Shown one piece after another: positions 18,973-31,069 of a DNA stretch of 64,000 nucleotides. The stretch comes from Areca catechu (lineage: Eukaryota > Streptophyta > Magnoliopsida > Arecales > Arecaceae): the NCBI GenBank assembly GCA_021397845.1, contig CM038044.1:84081942-84145941 (forward strand), written 5' to 3'. Position 1 is the first letter of the stretch. Each line of letters begins with the position of its first letter. A program made the position numbers and the translations under genes. The notes below the pieces were generated by a model. It made no database searches. It had not been told where the DNA came from and worked only from the letters and a program-made list of their open reading frames with translations.

Positions 18973-20580
18973 CTATCACTTATAAAATTATTTTTAAACA
19001 AAAATTTATTAAGTCTTTCATACAATGTTATTGGTTCTTGTTTCAAACTATATAATGCTTTGTTAAGTTTAAAAACATGATTTGAAAAGGTATGGCTTTC
19101 AAATATAGGTGATTGCTCTAAAAAACTTCTATAATTATCCATTTAAGAAAGTACTTTTCATATCCATTTGAAATAGTTTAAAGTTTGTGTAATATGCAAA
19201 TGCAAGCAATAATCTTATAGCCTCTAATCTTGCTATAGATGCATATGTTTTATCAAAATCAATTCTCTCTTCTTAATTATATCCTTTAGCAACTAATCAT
19301 GTTTTATTTCTAATTATATTTCCTTTACAATTTGTATATTTCTAGATACCCAATTAGTGCCTTTGATAGGATGTTCTTTATGTCTACTAACTAATATCCA
19401 AATATTATTTCTTTCAAATTGATTTAACTTCTTATGCATAGCCATCATCCAATTAGGATCATTTTCAATTTTCTCTACGTAGTTAGGTTCAATTTGAGAA
19501 ACAAAGACTAAATAATCAAAAGTATCTCTAAAAAATGATCAAGTTCTAATACCCTGAGAAGGATCACCTATAATTTGATCTTTAAGATGGTTATGTACAA
19601 AGCTCCATTCCTTTGGAAAATTACCATGCTCTTTGTTGTTGCTTACCTCTTCTCATTCTTCATTTAGCCTGTCTTTCAAGTTCAGCTCCTTTATTTGTTT
19701 GTTAATTAAACCTACATCATCATCAGCAAACTCTTCTTTTCTAGAAGGTGAGGGATTAGTTTCATAAAAATAATATATATAGACTCTTCAATAGCTAAAG
19801 TTCTCTTGTTGAAGACTCTATAAGCTTTATTAAGTGTAGAATATCCTAGAAAGATATCCTTATCATATTTTGCATCTAACTTTCCAAGATTATCTTTTCC
19901 ATTATTTAAGATAAAGCGTCTATAATCAAAAACATGAACATAGCTTATATTTGATTTTCCATCATTCCAAAGTTTATAGGGTTTCCTTCAAAATGGGATG
20001 GATTAAAACATGATTAACTATATAACAAGCAGTATTAATAACTTTAGCCTAAAAATACTATGAAAGATTGTCTTTGTACAACATGGCTCAAGTCATCTCT
20101 TCCAATATTCTATTTTTTCTTTCAATAATACCATTTTACTAAGATATTCTTAGAGCTAAAAATTTTATCCCATTTTCATTGTAAAATTCTTTAAAGGTTT
20201 GGTTTTTTAATTTTGTGCCATGGTCACAACGAATTGAAATAATTGATAATTTTTTCTAATTCAAATTTTTTTTTTATAAAATTTTAGAAAAATAGTAAAA
20301 GCTTTATCTTTATATGCCAAAAATAAAATCTATATAAATCTTGAAAAATCATCTACTATCATAAGTTCATACTTCTTTCCTCCTAGGCTTGTGGTCCTAG
20401 TAGATCCAAAATAAGTTCACGTAAAGTGGTTCTAAAGGCCTAGAAGTTAAAACAATATTTTTGGGTTTAAAAGATTTTCTAGTTTATTTTCAAATATTGG
20501 CAAGCATCAGAACCATGGACTTTTTCAAAATTTAGTTTAGGTAAGCCTTTAACTAGATCTGTTATAGCTAAAATCTGGCT
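18973..20580 (-). pseudogene. pol: CP5: old copia fragment (RT N-terminal part to integrase)
   Basis: Minus-strand text matches CP2 from the RT (LYSLKQEPITLYERL in 18957-19142) back through the linker and integrase. Recognisable parts include the region upstream of the RNRT-like motif near 20110 and the SRPLEPL-like region near 20420. It is AT-rich, full of stops and without ends, so it is much older than CP2. The gene order is the same as in CP2. No LTR can be assigned to it. Confidence 0.75.
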
Positions 20581-21169
20581 CATTGCTAGAGTTCGTTATA
20601 GGAGGTGGTGCTCATGGATTGTACTTGTAAAAAATCCTATCAAAAAAGGCCCCAATGAGGGCACTCCTGTGCTTAAGTGAATCTCAGGCAATAGCGAGGA
20701 AGAAATAGAGTGGAGAAGATAATGTACATAGAGAGAAAGAGAGAGCATACCTTAGATGCCCCCTTTTATACCAAGGGGATGAGGGGCATTTCTAGATTGT
20801 AGAAATCCTTAGTGGGTTTTAATGAGAAGTGATTGAGCTGCAGGCTATGTCAGAATGTATCTTCTCTTTCAAAGAGATTTTGTCTTGTTTGTGTTTCTGG
20901 ATACTTTTTCTAGTAGTGATAGGACTTTAGCTTGAGATGCACCACATCTCTCTTTATAAAGGGGATCTTGTAGAGATTATGCAAAATGGCATTCTAGTGA
21001 TGTCATCATATGCATGGGAATGAGCATCAGATGAACCTCTCTTGAGTTGCTCGATAGATTTTATTAAAAGAGTTTCCTCCTCCTGAAGGTAAATCAGGCT
21101 AAATATAAAGCAAGCTAAGGATGAAGAAGGCTAATCAAGATCCATGATGAAGAGGGCTATGGGTCAGTC
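20581..21169. other. Unassigned sequence, about 590 bases
   Basis: No ORF, tRNA or known domain is visible. It holds an agagagaaagagagagc purine run near 20730 and gccccaatgagggcactcctg near 20650. A minus-strand TATA-like element may lie in cccttttataccaagg near 20760, as in the gypsy LTRs of this window, but I cannot align it to any of them. Confidence 0.5.
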
Positions 21170-21693
21170 AATTAAAAAATGTATCCTATAGCCAATCATT
21201 TGGGTTGTAGATAGTTGAGTTTTTTATAATATGTACATGAATTATTATTAAAATAAAAAGTTATTTTTTGGTAGTTCATCTATTTTTGCATCTTACTTTA
21301 GACTCTTTTAAGATAAAGTCTTAGAACTATTTCAATTTGATAAAGGAGGACTTATCAAGTAGTTCTTAAATATGTTCGTAGTCAAATGATATGTTGTTAC
21401 CTAGGATGAGAATGTTTAGGGAGCATAGACTGTTATATGACATATGGGTTGGTTGTCCCCATAACCAAGAAATGCTGAGATATTGGTATGGCATGCAAGT
21501 GAGTGTAGGTGTACATTGCACTAAATGTGACCAATTTTGTTAAGTACTCTACTGTTAAGAGTATCTCATAGAAAGATATGGATATAAGTATTCCTCTAAT
21601 CTAAGATCACCCGGTGATTTGCAAGCAACTCATTGTATTTAGATGTACTTAGAGCCAAACTACCTGGATTTCTAATCCAGTGATAGAAGGTTA
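21170..21693 (+). repeat. CP3 5' LTR, first part
   Basis: Aligns with 40093-40616 (atcctatagccaatcat..., tctaatccagtgat). The TG start seen in the 3' LTR (tgttaggaaatg) reads aattaaaaaatg here, so the first bases are decayed or lost. It ends at the insertion point of CP4, GGTTA. Confidence 0.85.
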
Positions 21694-23674
21694 TGTTGGA
21701 AAATGTGTCCCAAAACTAATTATCTAGGCTGTAAATAGTTGTGCAACTCATATATATGTATATGAATTATTAAATTGAATAAAAAGTTTATTCTGGTTGT
21801 TCATCACATGTCATCTTGCTAATTGAACTCTCGTGTGATTACTTCCTTTGAGCTACCTTGTATGTGATGTAGAGAGGATGCATCGTGTAGTTCATAAACC
21901 GGTTCGGGACCAAAGGATATGCTATTTCAGGATGATGGTGTATCGAGAGTAGGTCATTGATGTCATATATGTTGGTTGTCCTCTTAACCAAGTAGCATGG
22001 AGATGCTGGTATGACATTAGCTATTATGTTTGATACTTCACTGAGCATGACCCGTATACGAGATTCTCTTTCTGCCAAAAAGAAGTTTTGCATTAGAATG
22101 TAGATGTGAATTATTCCTCTGACTTGAGATCTTTATGGCAGCTTGTAAGCAACTACTGTGCTTAGGTGCCGGACTATCTGGATTTCTAATCTGATGATGG
22201 AAGGTTGCTTGGTATAGTCAAGTACTAGTATAGTGGTAGTAGGATCGAGATATGATTAATCTCTCCAAATTGTTTGGATTGAATGCTTAATATTCCTTAA
22301 TTAAGAAAGACCTTGACCAGGACATTCCTTATAAAGAGTTACAAGGATTCTTTGTTTGTGACATATTGAGACGGACTGATTAGGGTTGGGCAGTTTAACC
22401 CTAAGCCATTCGGAGCATTATGAGATTAAAGGAATAAGTTCAGTTGTATTCCATTTTCGACAGGTTCTTGTTGCTCTGCAACCTTTAACCTATCTGGATG
22501 CCGGGTGTCATTGTTAGATGGCAACTTTGGTTGGTACTAGAAATGTTCCTGTGCTACCAGTTTAGTGTTTGAACCTATGGGGTCACACACTGTGGCGTTT
22601 CTTCTTGATATGTTGACATGAGAATGATTGGAAACCATTCCAGACTTGTTTTGATAAGAAATTGCTAGAGCTACATTTGAGCCAACTCATTTGATGAGTC
22701 GACTCGAGCAAATTCACTAGAGTCTACTCGAATAGTCGGGTTGACTTGGCTAACGGACACTGCTGAAAACCAAAACTGCTTCATTAGTGCTTGCAACTGC
22801 TGTGGGATGTAATGATGGGTATTTTAGGGTTTTAATGGCTGCTGTTGCAGAATTCCAAGGGTTTGTAACACCCTGAATTCCAAGGGACTCAAACATTCTT
22901 TATAATCTCTCATTAAATTAGACTTTAGGTGTTAATCATTTTTGTTAATGTGAGTTTGTTCTGTTCTAAGTTATGTTGGAAGAACCGAAAAGGAGATCAA
23001 GAGACACTGCCATTTTTTCATGGTTAGAGTTCACACTTGATCTCTGAGAGATTATCGGAGAGGGGGTTTAAGTTTTGTGAGGGATTTTTGAGCACAAACC
23101 TTCTGTTGAAGGTTTGGGACAGAGTGTTGGGAAGGGTTCTCAAGAGTCCTGTTTCATCTGTGCTTCAGCAGTAGTTCTTCAAATAGTTGAAGAAGCAATC
23201 CATGGTTCTTGAAGGAGTTGAAGAAGGAGTCCCTAATATCGACACTATTTTCAGAGAGGCTAGCACCTCGAAGGAAGGAGGAGGAATCCTATACCCCTGT
23301 GTGAACCACCTGTAGAGGTAGTACACGTGTGCTGCTCGCAGAGCTTACTCTTCTTCCTTGCAGGTGGAGCATGTGCCTTCCAAGTGATTGTCATCTCGAA
23401 GGTATGGGCTTACATTATATATGTGTGACATATTATTCTTGTTGCTTTATTATGTGATTCCATGAATAGTTCTTTGTTTCATACTATATATGCATGATTT
23501 CATACATACATTACTCTAGATGCATCGAGATCCATGTGAGGGGCCTGTGTTAATTAGATTAACATATACTAGATAAAAGTGTTTTTATCTCCTTTTGTTG
23601 TGCCATGTGGTTTAGAAAAAGTTTTTAAATTGCATGCATCAGGGCCCACCTCATCCGCTACTCCTATCCTTACA
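21694..23674 (+). repeat. CP4 5' LTR
   Basis: Starts TGTTGGAAAATGTG and ends CCTTACA one base before the primer site, 1981 bases. It aligns along its length with 31070-33038. It carries GAGTCGACTC-like motifs at about 22680-22750. A TATA-like ctttataatctctc lies near 22897, with the matching site at 32274 in the 3' copy. Confidence 0.95.
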
Positions 23675-23675
23675 A

Positions 23676-23687
23676 TGGTATCAAGCC
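23676..23687 (+). promoter_or_regulatory. CP4 primer-binding site (Met-tRNA)
   Basis: TGGTATCAAGCC, one base after the LTR end. It matches the Met-tRNA site TGGTATCAGAGCC with a one-base loss, so this is the normal start of minus-strand synthesis, slightly decayed. Confidence 0.85.
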
Positions 23688-25462
23688 AGGTTGTGATGCA
23701 TGTCTAGTTTTATGTTTTTGTATGAACTCAGTTTATTTCCTTCACAAAGTACTTGGATTAAGGTGGATTCGCCATGGCTGTTTGGTCATAGGAGAGAAGC
23801 ATGGTTTAAAGACCATCTCTTTCCATTCTAAGGGGTTCTCCTACGGTGTGTAGGGGTGCCACTGCATCTTGACCTTATGAAGCAGAAAGTGAGTGACTTG
23901 ATAGATAAAAGTTGTTTTAATCTATGGTTGATAGATCATAACTATGTTTAGATAAGATCTAAAAGTTGTATGATCCAAAACATTTAAAAAGTTCATGTGA
24001 AAAGTCTGAAACTTGAAGTTGCTGTTTCTGCTCTATTGATCCAAGCCGACTCGACCGCTGCTCGAGTCAACTCAATTCAGCAGACAGCACATACTGTCTA
24101 TTTTTTATGTTCCGAACAAGCTGACTCAACCTGCTTGAGTCGACTCGACCTAAAAAGCCTGAAACAGTAAGTTTGAAGTTCAGAATTTTTTTTGTGAAAT
24201 TGTTTCACTTGATTTTGCAATGGTTTCAAATTATGGTTTAATTGAAAATATTTCAATTGGCATGTTACACATAATTGACAATTGAGTTGTAATTTTGAAA
24301 CTCTTTAAGATTTAGGATATGATTTTAATCTTAAATCATGATTGATAAACCATGGGTTGATTAGGTTAGCTAAAATTGGATCCTTAAATGGGTTAGACCT
24401 AGGTTTAGATGAATGGATTATTAGAGAAAAGACTAATCAAAAGTTGAATTAGGTCTCTCCTCTATAGATCTATCTAATAGTTAGTTAGATCAGTCCATAC
24501 ATCTAAATAGACTTCATTCATGGCTTCGTGGTGAGCCCGGGTCTTTAGGTTAGTTTGATTGAGTTTGGTAAACCACTTAGTGTCTAAGGTAAGTTTGACA
24601 GTTGTGATCAATGTTCTTTAGGCCTAACTCTTACCTGTCCAACTCATGGTTGGTGTCCAAGGCAAGAGGCTTACTTGGCTTAACCCATCCCTTGATCTTA
24701 CTTACCTGGCTAATGTGGTGAACCAATTTTGATTAGATTATCTATTGATTCGAGTTGACCCATGTCAGCTAAGGTTAATCAGTCTAACTGGTTTATAGGT
24801 GCCCATGGACCTATTTGATCTTGAAACCCTCTAAGAGTTTAGTGGGAGTTTTCTTGATCAAGGTCCATGTCTTCTTTTCATGTATCATAAGATTTAAATC
24901 CTCTAAATTATTAGGTCCATAAAAAGACTAAGTTATATGATAGCCTAAGTCTTAGCCTCCCATTAAGTTAGATTGGTAATGAGTCCATAAGTTGGGTGAT
25001 CATCAGTAGTTCCAAAGAATGGGTGGTCATCGGCAAGTGAAATTGCCATTCAACATATGATGGTTCCATGCAACTGTCTTAGCATGTGGTCAAGTGTGCC
25101 GGTCAAAGTTGGGCTTGATTATGCGTTAGTTAGAAGTATTGAATTCGATCATGTTAATGGTTGGACCTAACCATGACCTTTAATTAGAGGCCCAAAGGTC
25201 GATTGTGAGGAACCCTGGGCCAAAATGAATACTCGGAGTTGCTTGGAGAAGCAATTGGTATTGTACCTACCTTTAGATGCATGTGGGTTGGCCAGCCAAA
25301 GTCAAGCTCATGTGTAGTCTATTGGATCCTAGTACCCACTAAAGGATAAAGGTTATTCTTCGGATTGGAGTGTAGAGGCTACCAATCAGAATAAAATAGT
25401 GGAAGAAACCTTTAGAGTAAAACCCATGTCTTTAGGGTGTTTAAAATAATTCATATACTGAT
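23688..25462 (+). other. CP4 leader between primer site and gag
   Basis: About 1.8 kb without a credible ORF. GAGTCGACTC-like motifs occur at 24035-24150 (ctcgagtcaactc, gagtcgactcgacc). The second half (24700-25440) aligns in patches with the CP3 leader, for example ttgattcgagttgacccatg near 24745 against ttgattcgagttaacccatg near 35378. Confidence 0.7.
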
Positions 25463-26381
25463 ATGTCTTATTCTCCTTTTTTAGATAATATCGACCACTT
25501 TATCACTCCATTCATTATTGGATAATGACAAACTTTCTGGACCGAACATTGATAGTAGGTATCGAAAACTCAGGATTATCTTGGAGCACGAGCGGATCCT
25601 CTAGGTGATAACAAATCTAGCACTTGAAATCCTAGCCTCCAACGCTCATGGCATTGTTAGGGACACTTACCAGAAGTGGATCTCTGACCGTACCATGGTG
25701 CATTGTATTATGTTGGCTATGATGAATGATGAGTTCAGTTGCAAATTTGAGAAGGCCCAACCAGAAGAGATTCTTCCAAGGTTGAAGGAGTCTTTTGGCA
25801 CTCTAGATGATACAGAGAGATACCGAATCTCTTTCACCATCTACAACATGCGTATGCATGATGGAGCTTCAGTGACTGATCATGTAATGTACATGATCGA
25901 GTTATTTGAGCATTTGGGCAAACTCGAATATCCTTTGCATAAGTAGCTTAGTAAGGATGCGATATTGATTTCTTTGTCCCCTTCCTACTGGGTCTTTCTT
26001 GATAATTTTTGGATGAATAGGCCTGTAGTAAACTATCACGAGATGTTAGGATTACTACAGACTTATGAGAGAGACCATAACCTCAACAAGGGGTTGGTGA
26101 ATCTGGTAGGAGGTTCTGGAGAAGGGCATCATCCCTTTGAGAAAGGGAAGAAGAAGAAAAAGAATAAGAAAAATAAGAAGGTGCGAAGTGCCGGGCCTAG
26201 TCATACTAGGATGGTGAATGCTGACAAGAGTAAGGCAGAATGCTTCTTCTACAAGAAGCCGGGTCACTTGAAGTGGAATTGTTTTGCTTACCTTGCTATT
26301 CTAGACCCAAATAGGCCAAGGAAGGGAGGGGAAGCAGCAAGCTATTGCTGGTCAAGGTATTTATATGATAAATCCTTGTAG
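25463..26381 (+). pseudogene. gag: CP4 gag, broken
   Basis: A plausible start is the ATG at 25463 (MSYSPFLDNI). A TAG follows at about 25598 where the copia gag N-terminal motif ends. The stretch 25605-25946 holds VRDTYQKWISDRTMVHCIML and the UBN2-type gag core, and 25965-26381 holds a lysine-rich tract and a zinc knuckle. In that knuckle (CFFYKKPGHLKWNC) the second cysteine is tyrosine. Stops separate the segments. Confidence 0.85.
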
Positions 26382-26760
26382 TTTCTCTATTTGTGACACT
26401 ACTAGCTGGGTATTAGATATCAAAGTCCTTATCACATTTGTAATTCTTTGCAGGGACTTCAAGTTAGTAGGAGATTCGAAAGTGGCGAAAGGTTTCTAAA
26501 CATTTGGAATGGAAGTCAAGCTCCAGTTTTGGCATTGGGAACCATTTCTTTGTATTTCGAGTCTTGTACTGTCATTCTTAATGATTGTCATTTTTGTCCT
26601 TCCTTTTTGGTGAATATTATTTATGTTGGCCTGATGGCCAAAGATGATTATGAATTATCTATAAAGAATGATATTTTCAAAATCACATTTAATGGTTCTG
26701 ATGTGATGTTTGGACAAGTAAAGAATGGTGTATATGATAAGGTACGAGATTCTAACATGA
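26382..26760 (+). pseudogene. pol: CP4 protease region, catalytic site lost
   Basis: After gag comes WVLDIKVL near 26409, where copia proteases have LDTGS or LDSG; the Thr/Ser and Gly of the active site are gone. The open frame 26448-26855 continues the protease/pre-integrase region (FGQVKNGVYDKVRDSNM), then runs into S1 at 26761, so its last ~30 codons are foreign. Confidence 0.75.
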
Positions 26761-28276
26761 TGCAGGATGATATGCAAGGGATGAACATGAAAAAAATTAG
26801 ATTAAAGCAAACAAATATTTTTAGATTTTTTTTACGGTTTGATTTCCAAAACTAGTCTAGATCAGGTTAAGGTTATCATGTATCAGTTAGCATCCTACCC
26901 ATATGCTAGATCAATCAAAGAGAAAAGAAAATGAGGATCCTAGGGCTAAGAAAGCTTATTAGGAGCATGTTCAACTTCAAGAAATTAGACAAAACGAGTT
27001 GGAAATCGGTCTGTACTTACCAGGAAATGATGTCTTGATGTCATAGATGAGATCGCTCCGCTCAGACTGGCGCCTGGATGATCTGGCCACTTTCCCATGT
27101 AACCACCAGCTTTTTATCAGCTTCATTCGAGGGAAAAGAAGACTTCATCCAAGGATTGTTTCATCCAAGGGGTCCTGCAAATGTTTAGGGTTAGTGATGT
27201 AGAATATGCGAAAAATACTAAACAGGAGGGAAAGAAAAAGATCAGGTGGAAAAGAGGCTGCAGGGGCTGGCGGCCTTGGATATAGCTAGGGTGTTTGGAT
27301 TTAGAGAGGGGTGGCCTGGAGTGGAGAGATGTGGAGGGTGGCTAAGGTTTAGTGGATGAACACTAGCTCATGATAACTAGGACCTCACACCCTTCGATGT
27401 TTTGAAGAACAAAGGCAAACGGGTCTCACACCCACTCCAATTTGGAGGACACAATTTGACAGAATAACTTTAGATTGTATTCATAAAAAAGATTATTATA
27501 AGAGGGGGAGGGGTGGGATATTTATAGGCTCACCCAAGTCCCTCTCCTTATAAAAATAGGAGTACAAGTCTTTAACAAAGTGACATACAAAATAAACTTA
27601 AACTAGAAGACTGGTCTCCTTGTAGAAGTGGGCTGGCTGACTCCTCCTTGGACTATGAGGCTCCTCTTGGGCTTGGGCTAGATGGGGTGCCACTCTGGAT
27701 GGGGCTTGGGCTAGGGCACCAGGTCATGAAGGTGCTTAGGAGGGTGCCAGCTCTAGATGGGCCAGGGGCAGGGGTACCAAGGGCTGGGGTGCCAATGTTG
27801 AATCTGGGCTGGTGAAGGCCTGGGGCACCAAAGGTCTTGCACTGGATGGGGTGCCATCTTGAAGTATGACAGGGGCCTGGCATATGGGCTTGTGAAGAGG
27901 CCCAGGTGCATGAACAGTAGGGGCCGAGATGCGATCTGGTGATTCTCCTCTCTTGTACTGGGCTTGAATCAAAATACAAGACTCATAGGTTTGAGACAAG
28001 GGACTCACTAGACCTTCTTGCCTCAATTTATATCAGGACTCATTTGTAAACAAAAGGACTCAACTCAAGGGACTAAGTGAAATCAATTTAGTCACTCAAT
28101 TGGACTCAATTGATTCACTTTTATTACATTAACTCAGTCAACTCAACTTAACTAGATTGGAATACAAAAGGACTTCACTTGACTTAGTGAACCCAACTAG
28201 CTCAATTTATTACAGGACTCAAGTAAGCAAATGGACTCACTGAACTCACTTGACCTAATATAAAAATTGACCAACA
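26761..28276 (-). mobile_element. S1: solo LTR inserted in CP4
   Basis: 1516 bases with TG...CA ends (tgcaggatg...gaccaaca) flanked by a perfect 5-base duplication, CATGA, at 26756-26760 and 28277-28281. CP4 pre-integrase coding sequence resumes right after. No PR, RT or INT lies inside. The TATA-bearing stretch at 27500-27525 (gagggggaggggtgggatatttatagg) resembles the GY4 LTR (55900-55933), so S1 is probably the LTR of a gypsy element read on the minus strand, left after recombination between the two LTRs. The proline-rich minus-strand ORFs inside match nothing I know. Confidence 0.88.
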
Positions 28277-28281
28277 CATGA

Positions 28282-29460
28282 ATTAGAAATTGGAATCTTG
28301 AAATCCTGGCCTACTCTTAATGTTCCTATATCAGTATATGTACTATCACAGCCTGTTACTGTATTGTACACTGCTAATAAATGTCCTAGGTTAGATAAAT
28401 TCAGTGATATTTATCTTTGGCACTATAGGCTAGGTCATATATACAAGAATAGGATAAATAAGTTAGAGGGAGAAGTCTCCTAGATATCACTAAGAGTGAA
28501 TCTTTACCAACTTGTGAATCTTGTCTTCTTCAAAAAATGATCAAGTCACCTTTTTTTGGAAAAGATGAAAGAGTCAGTGATATTCTAAGTCTGGTACATA
28601 CTGATGTATATGGACCTATGAATATCAGTGCAAGAGGTGGATATAGTTATTTCATTACATTTATAAATGCTCTTTCGAGATACAATTATGTTTACCTGAT
28701 GAGATATAAATCTGACTCATTTGAAATGTTCAAACATTATCATAATGAAGTTAAAAAATAAACTAGAAAGTCTATTAAAACCCTTCAATCAGATCCAGGT
28801 GGTGAATATCTCTCCAATGAGTTTCTAACTTATCTTGAGGAGAATGAGATTCTCTCTCAATGGAATCTTCCAGGGACACCTTAGTTAAACGGTGTATTTT
28901 AAAGGAGGAATCGAACTCTGTTGGACATTGCTCGATCCATGATGGGCTTAGCAAGTCTACCTAAATCTTTTTGGTGATATGCTTTAGAGTCAACATCTTA
29001 CCTTTTGAATAGGGTTCCAAGTAAGTCCATTGATGAAACACCATATGAGATATGGACTGGGCGCAAGCCAACTCACTCTCACCATTGGGTTTGGGGGTGT
29101 CTGGCTTATGTTAGATGTTTGAAGATGGATAAACTTGAATATTAGTTTGATAAGTATCTTTTTGTTGGGTATCCTAAAGAATCCAAAGGATATTATTTCT
29201 ATCTGCCTGAGAAACAAAAGTTGTTATTCAATCTTAGAGCAACCTTTTTAAAAAAAGAGTACCTTGGTGAAGGCACTCAAGTTGCTAAGGTTAAAATTAG
29301 GAAAGTTCAACAGATAGAAGAACCTTCTCACTCTAACACCACTATAGAACCAAATTTGATTATATCAGATCCAGAGCCCATAGGCAACCATTAAAGAGAT
29401 CTGGTAGAGTACCACGTCAACCGGATAGATACTACAGTCTCTTGGTCTAGGATGGTGAAC
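28282..29460 (+). pseudogene. pol: CP4 zinc domain and integrase, broken
   Basis: LWHYRLGHIYKNRINKL near 28420 gives the HH half of the pre-integrase zinc domain, and CESCLL near 28517 the CC half. The core follows: VHTDVYGPMN, SRYNYVYLMRYKSDSFEMF, then QSDPGGEYLSNEF. At about 28897 the codon for the catalytic Glu before RRNRTLLD is TAA. The C-terminal tail runs to about 29460 with an acidic linker. Non-functional. Confidence 0.85.
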
Positions 29461-30455
29461 CTATTGAACTCGATGAGAACAACGAGGATCTGATCACCTA
29501 TATGGATGCAATTTCAAGGTCCGATTCTGAGTCATGGCTAGGAGCCATGAAATTCAAAATAGATCCATGCAAATCGATAATGTATGGACATTAGTTGATC
29601 CACCGAAGGGATAAAATCCATTGGATGCAAGTGGATCTTCAAGCGGAAGTGGGCCGTAGATGAGCAGATGGAGACCTATAAAGCCTGTCTAGTAGCCAAA
29701 GGGTATCATTAGTGTTATGGTATTGACTATGACAAGCATTTTCCCCTATGGCAATGCTCAAGTCCATTTGGATTATGTTTGCTATAGTAGCACATTTGGA
29801 TTATGAAATTAGGCAAATGGATGTCTGAATAGCTTTCTTAAATGGTGAGCTAGAAGAGGAGGTGTATATGATGCAATCTGAAGGTTTCACATCCATAGAT
29901 AAGTCTAAAGTGCGCAAGCTGTAGAGGTCCATTTATGGACTGAAGCAGGCTTCTCGGAGTTGGAACATGTGCTTTGATAAGTGTATCAAGACGTATGGCT
30001 TCGTTAAGAATAGAGAGAAACCTTGTATATATAAATGCACAAACAATTTTTTAGTTGTATTTCTTGTTTTGTATATGGATGGCATTCTCCTAATCAGGAT
30101 TGACATTCCAGCATTACAAGGAATAAAGGTCTAACTTTCATCTCAATTCTCTATGAAAGGCTTGGGTGAAGCCTCATTCATACTGGGTATGAAGATCTAT
30201 AGAGATAGATCTAAGAGGCTTCTGAGACTGTCCCAATCTACGTACATAGATACTGTGCTGAAGCGGTTCAGCATGAAAAATTTCAAAAGTGGCTATCTTC
30301 TGATAGGTCATGGAATTACTCTTTCCAAGAAGGATTGTATGACAACTCCTGAGGAAAGAGAGCATATGAGTAGAATTCCATATGCTTCAGCAGTAGGTTC
30401 TATTATGTATGCTATGTTTTGTACTAGACCAGACGTGGCCTACTCATTGGACTAG
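29461..30455 (+). pseudogene. pol: CP4 reverse transcriptase, broken
   Basis: Copia RT text is spread over several frames: the region before QMDVxIAFLNGELEEEVYM near 29820, then SIYGLKQASRSW near 29930. The active site at 30072-30083 reads YMDG instead of YVDD, which removes the second metal-binding aspartate. The open stretch 30153-30455 is MKGLGEASFILGMKIYRDRS and ends just before the RNase H connection. Confidence 0.85.
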
Positions 30456-31069
30456 TGAGTAAATACTAGTCTGACCCAGGTGAAGTTCATTCAAAAGTTG
30501 TTAAGAGCATCCTCAAGTATTTGAAAAATAACAAGGACCAATGGCTCATTTATAGAGATTCTGACTTAAGGCTTGTCGGGTATACTGATTCCAATTTTCA
30601 GTCAGATAGAGATGATAGTAAGAGTGTGTCTAGTTTTGTGTTTACCCTTAATGGTGGAATAGTCTGCTGGAAAAGTTCCAAGCAACATACAGTGCTGATT
30701 TTGTTTACGAGGCAAAATATATTACAGCATCAGATGCAACAAAGGAGGCTGTGTGGTTACAAAAATTCCTGGACAAGCTGGGAGTGGCACCCTCCTTGGA
30801 TGGTCCTATTCTAGAATATTGTGATAGCACTGGAGCCACAGCTCAAGCTAAAGAGTCAAAATCATACTAGTGGACCAAGCATATTCTGCATCGTTATCAC
30901 CATGTCTTGGAGATTATTGAACAAGGTGACATTGAGCTTCCGAAGATCGATGGTAAGGAGAACTTGGTCAACCCCTTCACTAAAACTGTTGGAATACAAG
31001 AGTTTGATGATTGCAAATGGAAGATGGGAATTAGATTCTATTTTGATTGGCTTTAGTCCAGGTGGGAGC
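30456..31069 (+). pseudogene. pol: CP4 RNase H and polypurine tract
   Basis: LVGYTDSNFQSDRDDSKSVS (30570-30640) is the start of copia RNase H, with its first Asp. The later motifs (KSSKQHTV, EYCDSTGATAQAKESKS, KIDGKENLVNPFTK) are present with frame breaks to about 31045. The tract ggtgggag at 31061-31068 stands directly before the 3' LTR. Confidence 0.8.

Noticed and set aside
27653..28026. Two proline-rich minus-strand ORFs inside S1
   Set aside because: They overlap each other in different frames, lie wholly in a solo LTR and resemble no protein; composition explains them.
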